34,691 nt of DNA from JARROD01 sp037384225. Its GTDB lineage: Bacteria; Pseudomonadota; Gammaproteobacteria; Pseudomonadales; Cellvibrionaceae. The position numbers and the translations under genes are program-made. The notes beneath the pieces are model-generated. The model did not search any database. It was not told where the DNA came from and saw only the letters and a program-made list of their open reading frames with translations. The stretch spans positions 1-34,691 of the forward strand of contig JARROD010000012.1 of the NCBI GenBank assembly GCA_037384225.1. Direction: 5' to 3'. Below, in pieces: positions 8,805 to 17,265 of the stretch (its first letter is position 1; the number at the start of each line of letters is the position of its first letter).

Positions 8805-10577
8805 ATGATCGAGAGCAAAAACAATCATCGCGAAAATCTCATAGAGGTTTTTGACTATTGGACGAGTCGCTTCCCCCATAAGATCGTTTATGGTTTTATT
8901 CGAAATGAACACTCTCATGTAGTTATTAGTTACGATTATTTACAGCAAAGGGTTCGCACGATTGCCGCCCACCTTGAAAACACCTGCCAGCCAGGCGCCA
9001 GGGTGTTGTTGTTATTTGAAACGAGCCTGGAATTTACGATGGCTTTTTTAGGTTGCCTAGCAGCAGGGGTTATTGCGGTTCCCTGTCAGATCCCCAGAGC
9101 CAGCCGCTCGCTAGACACACTCAGTACGATTATTGACGATACCGGCGGCACCTTGATATTGACAACCCGCCATCTACTCGCTCGGTTACCTGGCGATGTC
9201 TGCAGTGAACATAAAATCAGCTGGTGGGCGGTGGAGGATCTCGAAGCCGCCGCTTCGAGGTGCCGCCAGCGACCCACTGGCGATGATATTGCCTTTATCC
9301 AGTACACCTCGGGTTCGACTTCGCAGCCCAAAGGGGTGATGGTCAGCCACGGCAACCTGCTCGCCAACCTGGAAATGATTGCCGACGGTTTTGAATTCGA
9401 TGCCGATATGGTGATGGTGACCTGGCTACCCCAGTACCATGATATGGGCCTGATCGGTATGATGCTGGCGCCTTTGTTCGTCGGCGGGAGCTGTTACATG
9501 ATGCCGCCGCAGGCGTTTATTCAGCGTCCGCCGGTGTGGTTGCAGGCCGTTTCCCGTTTTCGGGCGACAGTCACAGGTGGACCCAACTTTGCCTTTGAAC
9601 ACTGCCTGGCGCGTGTTCGCCCCGAACACTATCAAGGGCTGGACCTGTCCTGTCTTAAAGTGTTGTTTTGCGGTTCCGAACCGATACGCAGCCGGACCAT
9701 GACAGGGTTCTTGGAGAAGTTTTCTGCGCTGGGGCTGTGCCCGCAAGCGCTGTATCCCTGTTATGGCATGGCGGAGGTTACACTTTTCGCCACTGGCGTC
9801 GCAGTGCGGGAACCCATTGGCATCGCCGCGTTTAGTAAAACACCATTGGAAAGCGGTATCGTGGCTCCCTTCGAAGAGGCTGTCTGCGACGGGAATACGT
9901 CGGTTCAGCACCTGGTGGCCTGCGGCTACCCGCGCAACAACGCAATCGTTGAAATAGTGTCGCCGCAATCGGGGCGCGTCTGCGCAGAGGATTGTGTCGG
10001 CGAAGTCTGGATCGCCGGCCCCCATGTGGCTCAGGGTTACTGGAATAAACCTGAACTGACGAGACAAACCTTTCAAGCCGAACTGGCAGACGGCAGAAGT
10101 GATTCCCGACATTATCTGCGCACAGGAGATCTCGGGTTTTTGCACCGGGGTCAACTGTTTATCACCGGTAGAATCAAGGAGGTTATTATACTGGCGGGAC
10201 GCAATCTCTATCCCCAGGACATAGAACTGAGCATTGTTAAAAGCGACGCTGAACTGAGCACAGCCCGTTGCGCGGCTTTTTCCGTCAGCGAGGACAATAC
10301 GGATCGATTGATTGTGGTTGCCGAGCTGCAAAGGAAACTGCTGCGTCTGCTGGGCTATTATGATAGCCAGAGCGATGAGCAATCCCAGCTGCGCTCCAGA
10401 ACACAATTGTACCGGCGGATTCAGAAATCCATAGCGGACGATCACGGTATTACCGCACATCGCATTTTAGTCTTGGGCCGGGGAGAACTCCCGATTACTA
10501 CCAGCGGAAAGGTCAAACGCCGGTTGTGCCGGCAACTGTATTTGTCGGATGCAATGCCGGCTTATCGCTTGAACTGA
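8805..10577 (+). CDS. Fatty-acyl-AMP ligase (FAAL)
   Basis: A 590-residue member of the ANL superfamily. It has the P-loop motif YTSGSTSQPKGVMVSHGNL near residue 170, the FAAL/FACL hallmark WLPQYHDMGLIG near 206-217, CYGMAEV in the A5 region near 320, and the C-terminal TGDLGFLH and GRIKEVIILAGRNLYPQDIE hinge and lysine region. FAALs activate a free fatty acid with ATP and transfer it to a carrier protein, here most likely the protein at 7372-7770. The gene diverges from the carrier/PKS operon and matches the FAAL/ACP/PKS-aminotransferase set of beta-amino lipopeptide pathways. The ATG at 8805 has only a weak purine-rich site upstream. Its last nine codons and stop lie inside the left arm of a 77-bp inverted duplication. 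Confidence 0.92.
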   Translation: MIESKNNHRENLIEVFDYWTSRFPHKIVYGFIRNEHSHVVISYDYLQQRVRTIAAHLENTCQPGARVLLLFETSLEFTMAFLGCLAAGVIAVPCQIPRASRSLDTLSTIIDDTGGTLILTTRHLLARLPGDVCSEHKISWWAVEDLEAAASRCRQRPTGDDIAFIQYTSGSTSQPKGVMVSHGNLLANLEMIADGFEFDADMVMVTWLPQYHDMGLIGMMLAPLFVGGSCYMMPPQAFIQRPPVWLQAVSRFRATVTGGPNFAFEHCLARVRPEHYQGLDLSCLKVLFCGSEPIRSRTMTGFLEKFSALGLCPQALYPCYGMAEVTLFATGVAVREPIGIAAFSKTPLESGIVAPFEEAVCDGNTSVQHLVACGYPRNNAIVEIVSPQSGRVCAEDCVGEVWIAGPHVAQGYWNKPELTRQTFQAELADGRSDSRHYLRTGDLGFLHRGQLFITGRIKEVIILAGRNLYPQDIELSIVKSDAELSTARCAAFSVSEDNTDRLIVVAELQRKLLRLLGYYDSQSDEQSQLRSRTQLYRRIQKSIADDHGITAHRILVLGRGELPITTSGKVKRRLCRQLYLSDAMPAYRLN

Positions 10578-10820
10578 GTTGCAGGTCGCGGCTATACCCA
10601 AAGCGTTTGAGATTTAGGTGTGCAGTTTAATAGCAGGGCGCGCGACGACGCTGCATGGCAGGCCCCATGTGAGGGCGCTAGCGCCGCGAATGCCTGGAGC
10701 GGCTGGACGGAGCAACGCGGCCAGGGACAAAAAGGGGCGTGCTCTGCACACCTAAATCTCAAACGCTTTGGGTATAGCCGCGACCTGCAACTCAGTTCAA
10801 GCGATAAGCCGGCATTGCAT
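10549..10820. repeat. Perfect 77-bp inverted repeat enclosing a MITE
   Basis: The left arm 10549-10625 and right arm 10744-10820 are exact reverse complements. The outer 44 bp of each arm is host sequence, including the last codons of the ligase gene on the left. The inner 33 bp is the terminal repeat of the element at 10593-10776. Confidence 0.92.
10593..10776. mobile_element. 184-bp MITE-like element, TATACCCAAAGCGTTTGAG family, fullest copy
   Basis: The terminal inverted repeats begin TATACCCAAAGCGTTTGAG and are perfect over 33 bp. The inner part contains cgcggccagggacaaaaagg, which is shared with the shorter copy at 23159-23243. It carries no open reading frame of note. No target-site direct repeat is visible; instead the flanks are inverted copies of each other. 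Confidence 0.8.
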
Positions 10821-10864
10821 TTTGCGCAGGCAGCTCGGGGAGCGGGATTAGGATTTCAGGTGTT

Positions 10865-10894
10865 GCTGTGAGGGTCGTGCACGACCCTCACAGC
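10865..10894. terminator. Perfect 30-bp palindrome between convergent genes
   Basis: The sequence gctgtg, then AGGGTCGTGCACGACCCT, then cacagc is fully self-complementary. It lies between the convergent ligase and LysR genes, so a bidirectional terminator role is possible. There is no U-tract, and the core recurs elsewhere as a repeat. Confidence 0.5.
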
Positions 10895-10956
10895 CGCCGC
10901 TTCGCGACAAAGTCCCCGCAGGTGCGGTAACACTCCGCCAGTGGTCTGGCTCTGCG

Positions 10957-11892
10957 TTATTCCATTACGGTAACCACTGTTGCCAGCCGCTGTTTGACAA
11001 TGTCCTTAATCCGCTGTGCCAGTTGGCGGAAAAACACCCGACTGGGCGATGTGTAGCGCCAGGCCAGGGTGTGCTGGCGGACAATTGGCATATCCTTGAG
11101 TTCGCAGACTTGAACCGCCTCCGGGCGGTGCAACTCCGAGTGGATGTAGAGTCCGGGCAGGAATGCAATACCGACCCCCATCACCACCATCTGCCGCAGT
11201 GTATCCAGACTGGTACCTTCGAAGTCCCGCAACAACCGCGCCCCCAGCTTGGAGCAGATCTCCCCCACCTGACGGTGAAAGTGATGGTGCTCTTCCAGTG
11301 TTAGTACACTCTCGCCCTTGAGCTTCTCAGGCAGGATTTCACTGGCACCCGCCAGCGGATGATCAGAAGGTAATACTAATTTTAGTGGCTCAATAAATAG
11401 AGGAGTTTGCGCCAGTTCATCGCTGTGGATCGACAGTGGCGCCAGAATCAAATCATATTCTCCTGAAAGCAGTTGTTGCTCCAATTGCCGCGGCGACGCC
11501 TCACGCACATAGAGCTGTAGACGATCATACGTTTTATGCAGCTCCGGCAGTACATTGGGCAGCAGGTAAGGGCCCAGCGTCGGCGGTACACCCAACCGAA
11601 AGGTGGTTGCCGGACCACAGGCGAGTTCGTGGGCCTGCTCTTCAAAATTGCGGGTCGAGGCGAGCACCTGTTTGGCAGAGGGGAGCAGCGCTCGGCCCTG
11701 GACTGATAACAAGGTGCCGCTGCGGGAACGTTCGAAGAGGGTGACGCCCAACACCTCTTCCAGGGTTGTGATTTGGGCGGTCAAAGTCGGTTGACTGACA
11801 TTGAGCCGATCGGCCGCCTTGCGGAAGTTTAGCGTCTGTGCCAATTCAGAGAAGTATTCCAATTGCCGCAGTGAAGGTCGTTTAGGAGACAT
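10957..11892 (-). CDS. LysR-type regulator, OxyR-like, lacking the peroxidatic cysteine
   Basis: A 311-residue LysR family protein. It has an N-terminal winged helix-turn-helix (RQLEYFSELAQTLNFRKAAD, then NVSQPTLTAQITTLE, residues 9-45) and a substrate-binding-type effector domain from about 97. The effector domain resembles OxyR closely around LTLEEHHHFHRQVGEICSKL and TSLDTLRQMVVMGVGIAFLP. By alignment, the OxyR Cys199 position is His204, while the Cys208 equivalent is kept as Cys213, so OxyR-type disulfide switching is unlikely. It diverges from a carbonic anhydrase-SulP operon with a 150-bp spacer carrying inverted ATAG/CTAT motifs. A role in controlling that operon, perhaps in response to bicarbonate/CO2 or another ligand, is inferred from position only. 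Confidence 0.87.
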   Translation of the reverse strand: MSPKRPSLRQLEYFSELAQTLNFRKAADRLNVSQPTLTAQITTLEEVLGVTLFERSRSGTLLSVQGRALLPSAKQVLASTRNFEEQAHELACGPATTFRLGVPPTLGPYLLPNVLPELHKTYDRLQLYVREASPRQLEQQLLSGEYDLILAPLSIHSDELAQTPLFIEPLKLVLPSDHPLAGASEILPEKLKGESVLTLEEHHHFHRQVGEICSKLGARLLRDFEGTSLDTLRQMVVMGVGIAFLPGLYIHSELHRPEAVQVCELKDMPIVRQHTLAWRYTSPSRVFFRQLAQRIKDIVKQRLATVVTVME

Positions 11893-11928
11893 AAGGGTTG
11901 GTTATTTCTCTTTTGAGTTATTTCATAT

Positions 11929-11981
11929 CTGATAGTTTTAAATTATCACGAACTACAATATTTTTCTATCATAACTATCAG
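11929..11981. promoter_or_regulatory. Candidate LysR operator in the divergent intergenic region
   Basis: The inverted half-sites CTGATAGTT (11929-11937) and AACTATCAG (11973-11981) bracket further GATA/TATC and CTATC/ATAAC elements in an AT-rich spacer. These resemble the ATAG-N-CTAT half-sites bound by OxyR-type regulators. The site probably serves both the regulator and the carbonic anhydrase operon. Confidence 0.55.
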
Positions 11982-12042
11982 TAAACTGCGAGGGTATAAG
12001 TGAAATTTATTGGCACCCAATAACTCAATATAGAGAGTGAAT

Positions 12043-12759
12043 ATGAAAGACATCATATCCGGTGTAGTACAGTTTCAAAAAACGGTATTTCCCCAGCGAA
12101 AAGCCCAGTTTCAGCAGTTGGCGACCGGGCAGAGCCCCGAGGTATTGTTCATCACCTGTGCCGACTCCCGCATCGACCCCAATCTGATCACCCAAACAGA
12201 ACCCGGAGAGCTGTTTATCTGCCGCAATGCCGGTAATGTGGTGCCGCCACACAGCAATGTAACCGGCGGCATCACCGCCTCGATTGAATTTGCGGTGGAG
12301 GCGCTGGGTGTGAGTCATATTGTTGTCTGCGGGCACACCGATTGCGGTCTGATGAAAGCCGCACTCTCTCCTGAGACACTGGACGACTTGCCGCACATAA
12401 AAGAGTGGATTGGACACTGCCGCGCGGCGGCAGCCGTGGTGAACGAGAAGTGTGGCGGCCTGGGTCATCAACACCTCGATGAGATCACCAAGGAGAATAT
12501 TTCCCTGCAGTTACAACATCTGCGCACTCACCCCGCAGTTGCCGCCAAACTGGCAACCGGGCAGGTGCAACTGCATGGCTGGCTGTACAACATTGAAAAC
12601 GGCGATGTGCTCTGCCTCGACGAGCGGGATCACCGTTTCGTTCCACTGCAGGAACGCTACGCTGCTCAGTTTTTTAAAACAGCGGACTTTAAAACAGCGG
12701 ATTGTGAAGCAGCAGACTCAGGACAATCACTCAGCACACGCAGGAAAGCCTCATGTTAA
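12043..12759 (+). CDS. Beta-class carbonic anhydrase
   Basis: A 238-residue zinc enzyme interconverting CO2 and bicarbonate. Expected zinc ligands are Cys39, His98 and Cys101 (CADSR and HTDCG motifs), with the Asp41-Arg43 dyad present. The body continues with RNAGNVVPP and a GWLYNIENGDV strand typical of the family. The C-terminal 30 residues contain a small duplicated FKTADFKTAD stretch and look disordered. The ATG at 12043 sits five bases behind GAGAG and is preferred over the GTG at 12037. The gene overlaps the following SulP gene by 7 nt (ATGTTAA), so translation is coupled. The pairing suggests the anhydrase supplies or consumes bicarbonate moved by the transporter. Confidence 0.94.
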   Translation: MKDIISGVVQFQKTVFPQRKAQFQQLATGQSPEVLFITCADSRIDPNLITQTEPGELFICRNAGNVVPPHSNVTGGITASIEFAVEALGVSHIVVCGHTDCGLMKAALSPETLDDLPHIKEWIGHCRAAAAVVNEKCGGLGHQHLDEITKENISLQLQHLRTHPAVAAKLATGQVQLHGWLYNIENGDVLCLDERDHRFVPLQERYAAQFFKTADFKTADCEAADSGQSLSTRRKASC

Positions 12760-14414
12760 AGATGGATGTATCGAACCTTCGTGGCGATATCACTGGCGGT
12801 ATCACCGCCGGTATTGTTGCTCTGCCCCTGGCGCTGGCCCTGGGCGTGGCATCAGAGCTGGGCCCCATGGCCGGCCTCTACGGCGCAATTGTGGTGGGCT
12901 TCTTCGCCGCGCTTTTCGGCGGTACGCCGTCGCAGATATCCGGTCCCACCGGTCCCATGGTGGTGGTGATTGCAGGTCTGTTTTCCAGTCTTTCCGGTAA
13001 CATAGAGCTGGTGTTTACCGCTATTTTTCTCGCTGGACTGTTTCAGGTGCTGTTTGGCGTACTCGGCATCGGCCAGTATATCCGTCTGGTTCCCTACCCG
13101 GTGATATCCGGATTTATGACCGGTATCGGCGTTATCATTATTATCTTGCAAATAGGCCGGTTGCTGGGGCATGAAACACCCGCCGGAGCCATTAGCGCCT
13201 TGTTTTACATTCCCACCGCATTGGCGGATATCAATGTTGCCGCCCTGGGCATTGGCCTGGTGACACTATTGATAGCCTATTGCTGGCCATCCCGCTTTGG
13301 TAAATATATTCCCGGCGCCTTGGCCGCGTTGATTATGGGTACCGTTATCAGTTTGGCGCTGAACGGGCTGCCGCGGCTGGGGCAAATACCCACCGGGCTA
13401 CCCAGTCTGCAACTGCCGTCGTTTAACAGCGAGACACTGCTTCTGGTCACTGAGGCGGCGCTGATTCTGGCGGTTCTGGGCGCAATTGACAGTCTCCTGA
13501 CCTCCCTGGTCGCCGACAATATGACCCGCACCCGCCACAACAGCAGTCGCGAGTTGATCGGCCAGGGCATAGGTAACACCTTCGCCGGGCTGATCGGCGG
13601 TGTTGCCGGGGCCGGCGCCACCATGCGTACTGTGGTAAACGTGCGTTGCGGCGGTCGGGGACGAATTTCCGGAATGGTGCACGCGCTGTTACTGTTGGCG
13701 ATAGTGCTGGGGATGAGTCCGCTGGCGGCTCAAATTCCCCACGCGGTGTTGGCGGGCATCCTGGTTAAGGTCGGTCTGGACATTATCGATTGGGGTTACC
13801 TGTCCAAAGCGCACAAAGGGCCGCGCTGGGATCTCGCGCTGATGGTATTGGTTCTGGGGCTTACTGTGTTTGTCGATTTGATCAGTGCCGTGGGTATAGG
13901 TGTGGTTTTGGCCTCCCTGGCATTTGTGAAGCAGGTTGCCAAATTACAGATCGATGCGATTAAAAATCTCCCCGAACATTTGGACAACCCCAAAGAGCAA
14001 CAACTGTTGCAGGCTTCGCAGGGACGTATCCGGGTGTTCGATCTCGGTGGCCCTTTAAGCTTTGGTGCCGCTGCGGATATCAGCCACCACGTACGCGAAT
14101 ATATGGGGGAGGGAACTACTGCTCTGATTCTCGATTTTGAGCGGGTACCCTTTGTCGATGTATCGGCGGCCAGAGCGGTGGAAACTATCGCCGGCGATGC
14201 TCAGGCCCACGATACAATCCTGTTGTTATCCGGATTAAGCCCCGATGTAAGAGCAACGCTGTCCGGTTTGCACGCGCTTGAAAAGGTCAATGAGAGCTGT
14301 ATTTTTTCCTCCCGGCTGGAAGCGATCGAAGCGGCGGTTGAAATGACCAGGCAACGGAGCAAAAAACGTTCGGAACCCATAACACATCGTGAAGTAATAC
14401 CGCAAACCGTCTGA
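12753..14414 (+). CDS. SulP family anion transporter with STAS domain (probable bicarbonate/sulfate transporter)
   Basis: A 553-residue inner-membrane transporter. It has about a dozen hydrophobic segments between residues 15 and 385, including the SulP signatures ITAGIVALPLALALGVASEL near the N-terminus and GPTGPMVVVIAGLF near 65. It ends in a cytoplasmic STAS domain (RIRVFDLGGPLSFGAAADIS, about 425-525). The overlap with the carbonic anhydrase gene and the shared divergent LysR regulator make bicarbonate the likeliest substrate, as in cyanobacterial BicA and related proteobacterial SulP-CA pairs. Sulfate or another anion cannot be excluded from sequence alone. The C-terminal tail is short and basic. 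Confidence 0.92.
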   Translation: MLKMDVSNLRGDITGGITAGIVALPLALALGVASELGPMAGLYGAIVVGFFAALFGGTPSQISGPTGPMVVVIAGLFSSLSGNIELVFTAIFLAGLFQVLFGVLGIGQYIRLVPYPVISGFMTGIGVIIIILQIGRLLGHETPAGAISALFYIPTALADINVAALGIGLVTLLIAYCWPSRFGKYIPGALAALIMGTVISLALNGLPRLGQIPTGLPSLQLPSFNSETLLLVTEAALILAVLGAIDSLLTSLVADNMTRTRHNSSRELIGQGIGNTFAGLIGGVAGAGATMRTVVNVRCGGRGRISGMVHALLLLAIVLGMSPLAAQIPHAVLAGILVKVGLDIIDWGYLSKAHKGPRWDLALMVLVLGLTVFVDLISAVGIGVVLASLAFVKQVAKLQIDAIKNLPEHLDNPKEQQLLQASQGRIRVFDLGGPLSFGAAADISHHVREYMGEGTTALILDFERVPFVDVSAARAVETIAGDAQAHDTILLLSGLSPDVRATLSGLHALEKVNESCIFSSRLEAIEAAVEMTRQRSKKRSEPITHREVIPQTV

Positions 14415-14579
14415 AGTACCCCGACGGCGCCGGTGCAAGTAAGTATCTGTGCCGGCACACTTCCATGTTCACCCTTTACACTACGGCGTGTTATGCTTGC
14501 AAGCTTTCCGTGCCCGTTCCTTAACGACAACAGCAATTTAGCCGTGCAAGATAACCGGTAACACGCGTAGAGATAGTAT

Positions 14580-16859
14580 ATGCATAACGATCGACCCAAT
14601 CCGGCGCGCCATCGCGCGCTGGATTACCACGAATTTCCCAAACCCGGGAAAATTGAAATTCGTCCGACCAAACCCATGGCCAATGGCCGAGACCTGGCAC
14701 TGGCCTATTCTCCCGGAGTCGCCGAAGCCTGCAATGAAATCGTAAAAAATGCCGCGGATGCGGCACGCTATACCGCTCGCGCCAATTTGGTTGCAGTGGT
14801 CAGCAACGGCTCGGCGGTTTTGGGGCTGGGTAACATCGGCCCGCTGGCCAGTAAGCCTGTTATGGAAGGCAAGGCCGTGTTGTTTAAAAAGTTTGCCAAT
14901 ATCAACTGCTTTGATATTGAAGTTAATGAAAGTGATCCGGAAAAACTGGCGGACATTGTCGCGGCGCTGGAGCCGACGTTTGGGGCAATCAATCTGGAAG
15001 ATATTAAAGCACCGGACTGCTTTATCGTGGAAAAGCTCTGCCGTGAGCGTATGAATATTCCCGTTTTTCACGATGATCAACACGGGACGGCCATTGTCGT
15101 CGGCGCCGCGGCGACCAATGCCTTGCACGTCGCCGGCAAACGGTTTGAAGATATTAAGATCGTCTCCACCGGTGGCGGTGCCGCTGGAATCGCCTGTTTA
15201 AACATGCTGGTGAAGCTCGGGGTACCCCGTAAGAATATCTGGCTGTGCGACCTGGATGGTTTGGTGTACAAAGGGCGCGAAACACAGATGACCGAGCAAA
15301 AGGCCGCGTTTGCGCAAGCATCGGATTTGCGTACCCTGGAGCAGGTTATTGAAGGCGCGGATTTATTTTTGGGTTTGTCTGGCCCCGGTGTACTGACACC
15401 TGATTGTGTGAAAAAAATGGCCAAACAACCCATTATTTTTGCCTTGGCCAATCCGACCCCGGAAATCATGCCCGACCAGGTCCGCGAAGTGGTTGCCGAT
15501 GCAATCATCGCCACGGGGCGTTCGGATTTTCCCAATCAGGTCAATAATGTCCTGTGTTTTCCGTTTATTTTTCGCGGCGCGCTGGATGTCGGCGCAACGG
15601 TCATTAACGACGCCATGGAAATCAGTTGCGTGAACGGGATCGCAGCCCTTGCCCGCGCTTCCACCAGCGCTGAGGCGGCGGCCGCCTATGAAGGGGAAAA
15701 CCTTACCTTTGGTCCTGACTATTTGATTCCAAAGCCATTTGATCCGCGTTTGTTGGCAACCGTTGCGGTTTCGGTGGCAAAAGCGGCCATGGATAGCGGC
15801 GTTGCTTCCCGCCCGCTGGATGATTTAAAGGCGTATAAGGAAACCTTAAATCGTTCCGTGTACAAATCCGCGTTTATTATGCGACCGGTATTTGAAACCG
15901 CCAAACTGGCGAACCGCCGCATCATATTTTCCGAAGGTGAAGACGAGCGGGTATTGCGCACGGCGCAAGCGATGTTGGAAGAGGGCACCGGCCAGCCGAT
16001 CTTGATCGGGCGACCCGATGTGGTGGGCGATCGCTGTAAAAAAATGGGTTTGAGCGCCAAGCCCGGCAGTGATTTTGAGTTGATAAACCCCGAACAGGAT
16101 GACCGCTTCAAAGCGTATTGGACCCGCTATCATGAAATCACCCAGCGACGCGGCGTAACCCCGGATTTAGCCAAGGCGACAATGCGGACCAATACCACCG
16201 TTATTGCCGCCGTCGCCGTTCATCGTGGCGATGCCGACAGCCTGATTTGTGGTACCTTTGGGGAGTACCTGTGGCATCTAAACTATGTAACCCAGATTTT
16301 GGGTAACTATAAGCGACGCCCCGTCGGTGCTTTGTCTCTGATGCTTATTGAGCAGGGTCCGCTATTTATTGCCGATACCCATGTTTTTCCAGAGCCGACA
16401 TCCAACGATGTGGCTCAAATTGTTATAGGCGCGGCAAGACATGTGCGTCGTTTTGGTCTGGAGCCCCGTATCGCTCTTTGCTCTCAGTCGCAGTTCGGCA
16501 ATATGCAATCGACGTCGGGTAAAACCATGCGCGGTGCGATCGAATTATTGGATGCCAATAGCGTCGATTTTGAATATGAAGGGGAGATGCCTTTGGAGCT
16601 GGCCCTGAACCCCCAATTACGCGATCGCATCTTTCCCAACTCACGTTTCCACGAACCTGCCAATGTTTTGGTGTTTGCCAATACCGATACTGCAAGCGCG
16701 GCGCGTAATATATTAAAAATGTGTGCCGGCGGACTTGAGGTGGGCCCGATTTTAATGGGTATGGAAAATAAAGCACATATTGTCACCCCTACTATCACCG
16801 CGCGCGGATTACTGAATATATCAGCCCTCGCGGGTACCCCCGTACAAAATTACGGATAA
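14580..16859 (+). CDS. maeB: NADP-dependent malic enzyme MaeB with C-terminal phosphotransacetylase-like domain
   Basis: A 759-residue protein, the same length as E. coli MaeB. It decarboxylates malate to pyruvate with reduction of NADP. The N-terminal malic-enzyme half (about 1-430) shows LAYSPGVAEAC, GNIGPLASKPVMEGKA, VFHDDQHGTAIV and the dinucleotide motif STGGGAAGIA. The C-terminal half (about 430-759) is homologous to phosphate acetyltransferase (FSEGEDERVLRTAQAMLEEG, LIGRPDVV) and is regulatory in characterised MaeB proteins, binding acetyl-CoA. The gene stands alone, with a 165-bp spacer upstream and a strong terminator six bases after its stop. Confidence 0.97.
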   Translation: MHNDRPNPARHRALDYHEFPKPGKIEIRPTKPMANGRDLALAYSPGVAEACNEIVKNAADAARYTARANLVAVVSNGSAVLGLGNIGPLASKPVMEGKAVLFKKFANINCFDIEVNESDPEKLADIVAALEPTFGAINLEDIKAPDCFIVEKLCRERMNIPVFHDDQHGTAIVVGAAATNALHVAGKRFEDIKIVSTGGGAAGIACLNMLVKLGVPRKNIWLCDLDGLVYKGRETQMTEQKAAFAQASDLRTLEQVIEGADLFLGLSGPGVLTPDCVKKMAKQPIIFALANPTPEIMPDQVREVVADAIIATGRSDFPNQVNNVLCFPFIFRGALDVGATVINDAMEISCVNGIAALARASTSAEAAAAYEGENLTFGPDYLIPKPFDPRLLATVAVSVAKAAMDSGVASRPLDDLKAYKETLNRSVYKSAFIMRPVFETAKLANRRIIFSEGEDERVLRTAQAMLEEGTGQPILIGRPDVVGDRCKKMGLSAKPGSDFELINPEQDDRFKAYWTRYHEITQRRGVTPDLAKATMRTNTTVIAAVAVHRGDADSLICGTFGEYLWHLNYVTQILGNYKRRPVGALSLMLIEQGPLFIADTHVFPEPTSNDVAQIVIGAARHVRRFGLEPRIALCSQSQFGNMQSTSGKTMRGAIELLDANSVDFEYEGEMPLELALNPQLRDRIFPNSRFHEPANVLVFANTDTASAARNILKMCAGGLEVGPILMGMENKAHIVTPTITARGLLNISALAGTPVQNYG

Positions 16860-16864
16860 AATAT

Positions 16865-16908
16865 GGGCCGGTGACAAATGCGAATCATTTGTCACCGGCC
16901 CCTTTTAT
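16865..16908 (+). terminator. Rho-independent terminator of maeB
   Basis: A perfect 16-bp stem (16865-16880 with 16886-16901, arm GGGCCGGTGACAAATG), a five-base loop CGAAT and a following CTTTTATT tract, directly behind the maeB stop codon. Confidence 0.95.
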
Positions 16909-16966
16909 TATACAATGTTCATGTTGTATCACTAGAATGTTTCTTAAAATCATCAGAGAACTTACT

Positions 16967-17206
16967 ATGATATTTTACCCGTCACATTTGATTTTTGAGT
17001 CCTTTCGTCATGCCTTTGTAGGGCAGATGGTTACCCTGCAGTTTTATGATGAATGTTGGAAGGTGGTTGGGCAGATGATAGATGGAATAGAGCCAATAAA
17101 AAAAGAGCGATTTGATGCGCTTATGAACATTCCAACGCCTATAGGCAAGCTTTCATTTTATTACCATCGTCCCGCTAACGCGCCACGGATTAAGGATATA
17201 AACTAG
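16967..17206 (+). CDS. Hypothetical protein, 79 residues
   Basis: A small unrecognised protein beginning MIFYPSHLIFESFRHAFVGQ, with a mixed aromatic-rich sequence and the segment MNIPTPIGKLSFYYHRP near the C-terminus. There is no signal peptide or transmembrane segment. The frame is open back to 16871, but that stretch overlaps the maeB terminator, so the ATG at 16967 (weak AGAGAA upstream) is more credible. It lies 60 bp before the epimerase gene on the same strand. Whether it is a real gene is uncertain. Confidence 0.45.
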   Translation: MIFYPSHLIFESFRHAFVGQMVTLQFYDECWKVVGQMIDGIEPIKKERFDALMNIPTPIGKLSFYYHRPANAPRIKDIN

Positions 17207-17265
17207 AATTACTGAATATCCAGGCCTATGATACCCATATAACCGAAGCGTTTGAGCGTATCGCC

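Noticed and set aside
9426..10460. 344-codon minus-strand frame inside the FAAL gene
   Set aside because: The FAAL reading carries all ANL motifs; the antisense frame has none.
12037..12042. GTG start for the carbonic anhydrase
   Set aside because: ATG 12043 has the better spacing to GAGAG.
14415..14579. Terminator after the SulP gene
   Set aside because: Only a short GCCGG/CCGGC pairing with a long loop and no U-tract.
16871..16966. N-terminal extension of the 79-residue ORF
   Set aside because: It lies within the maeB terminator hairpin, which would block its expression from that start.
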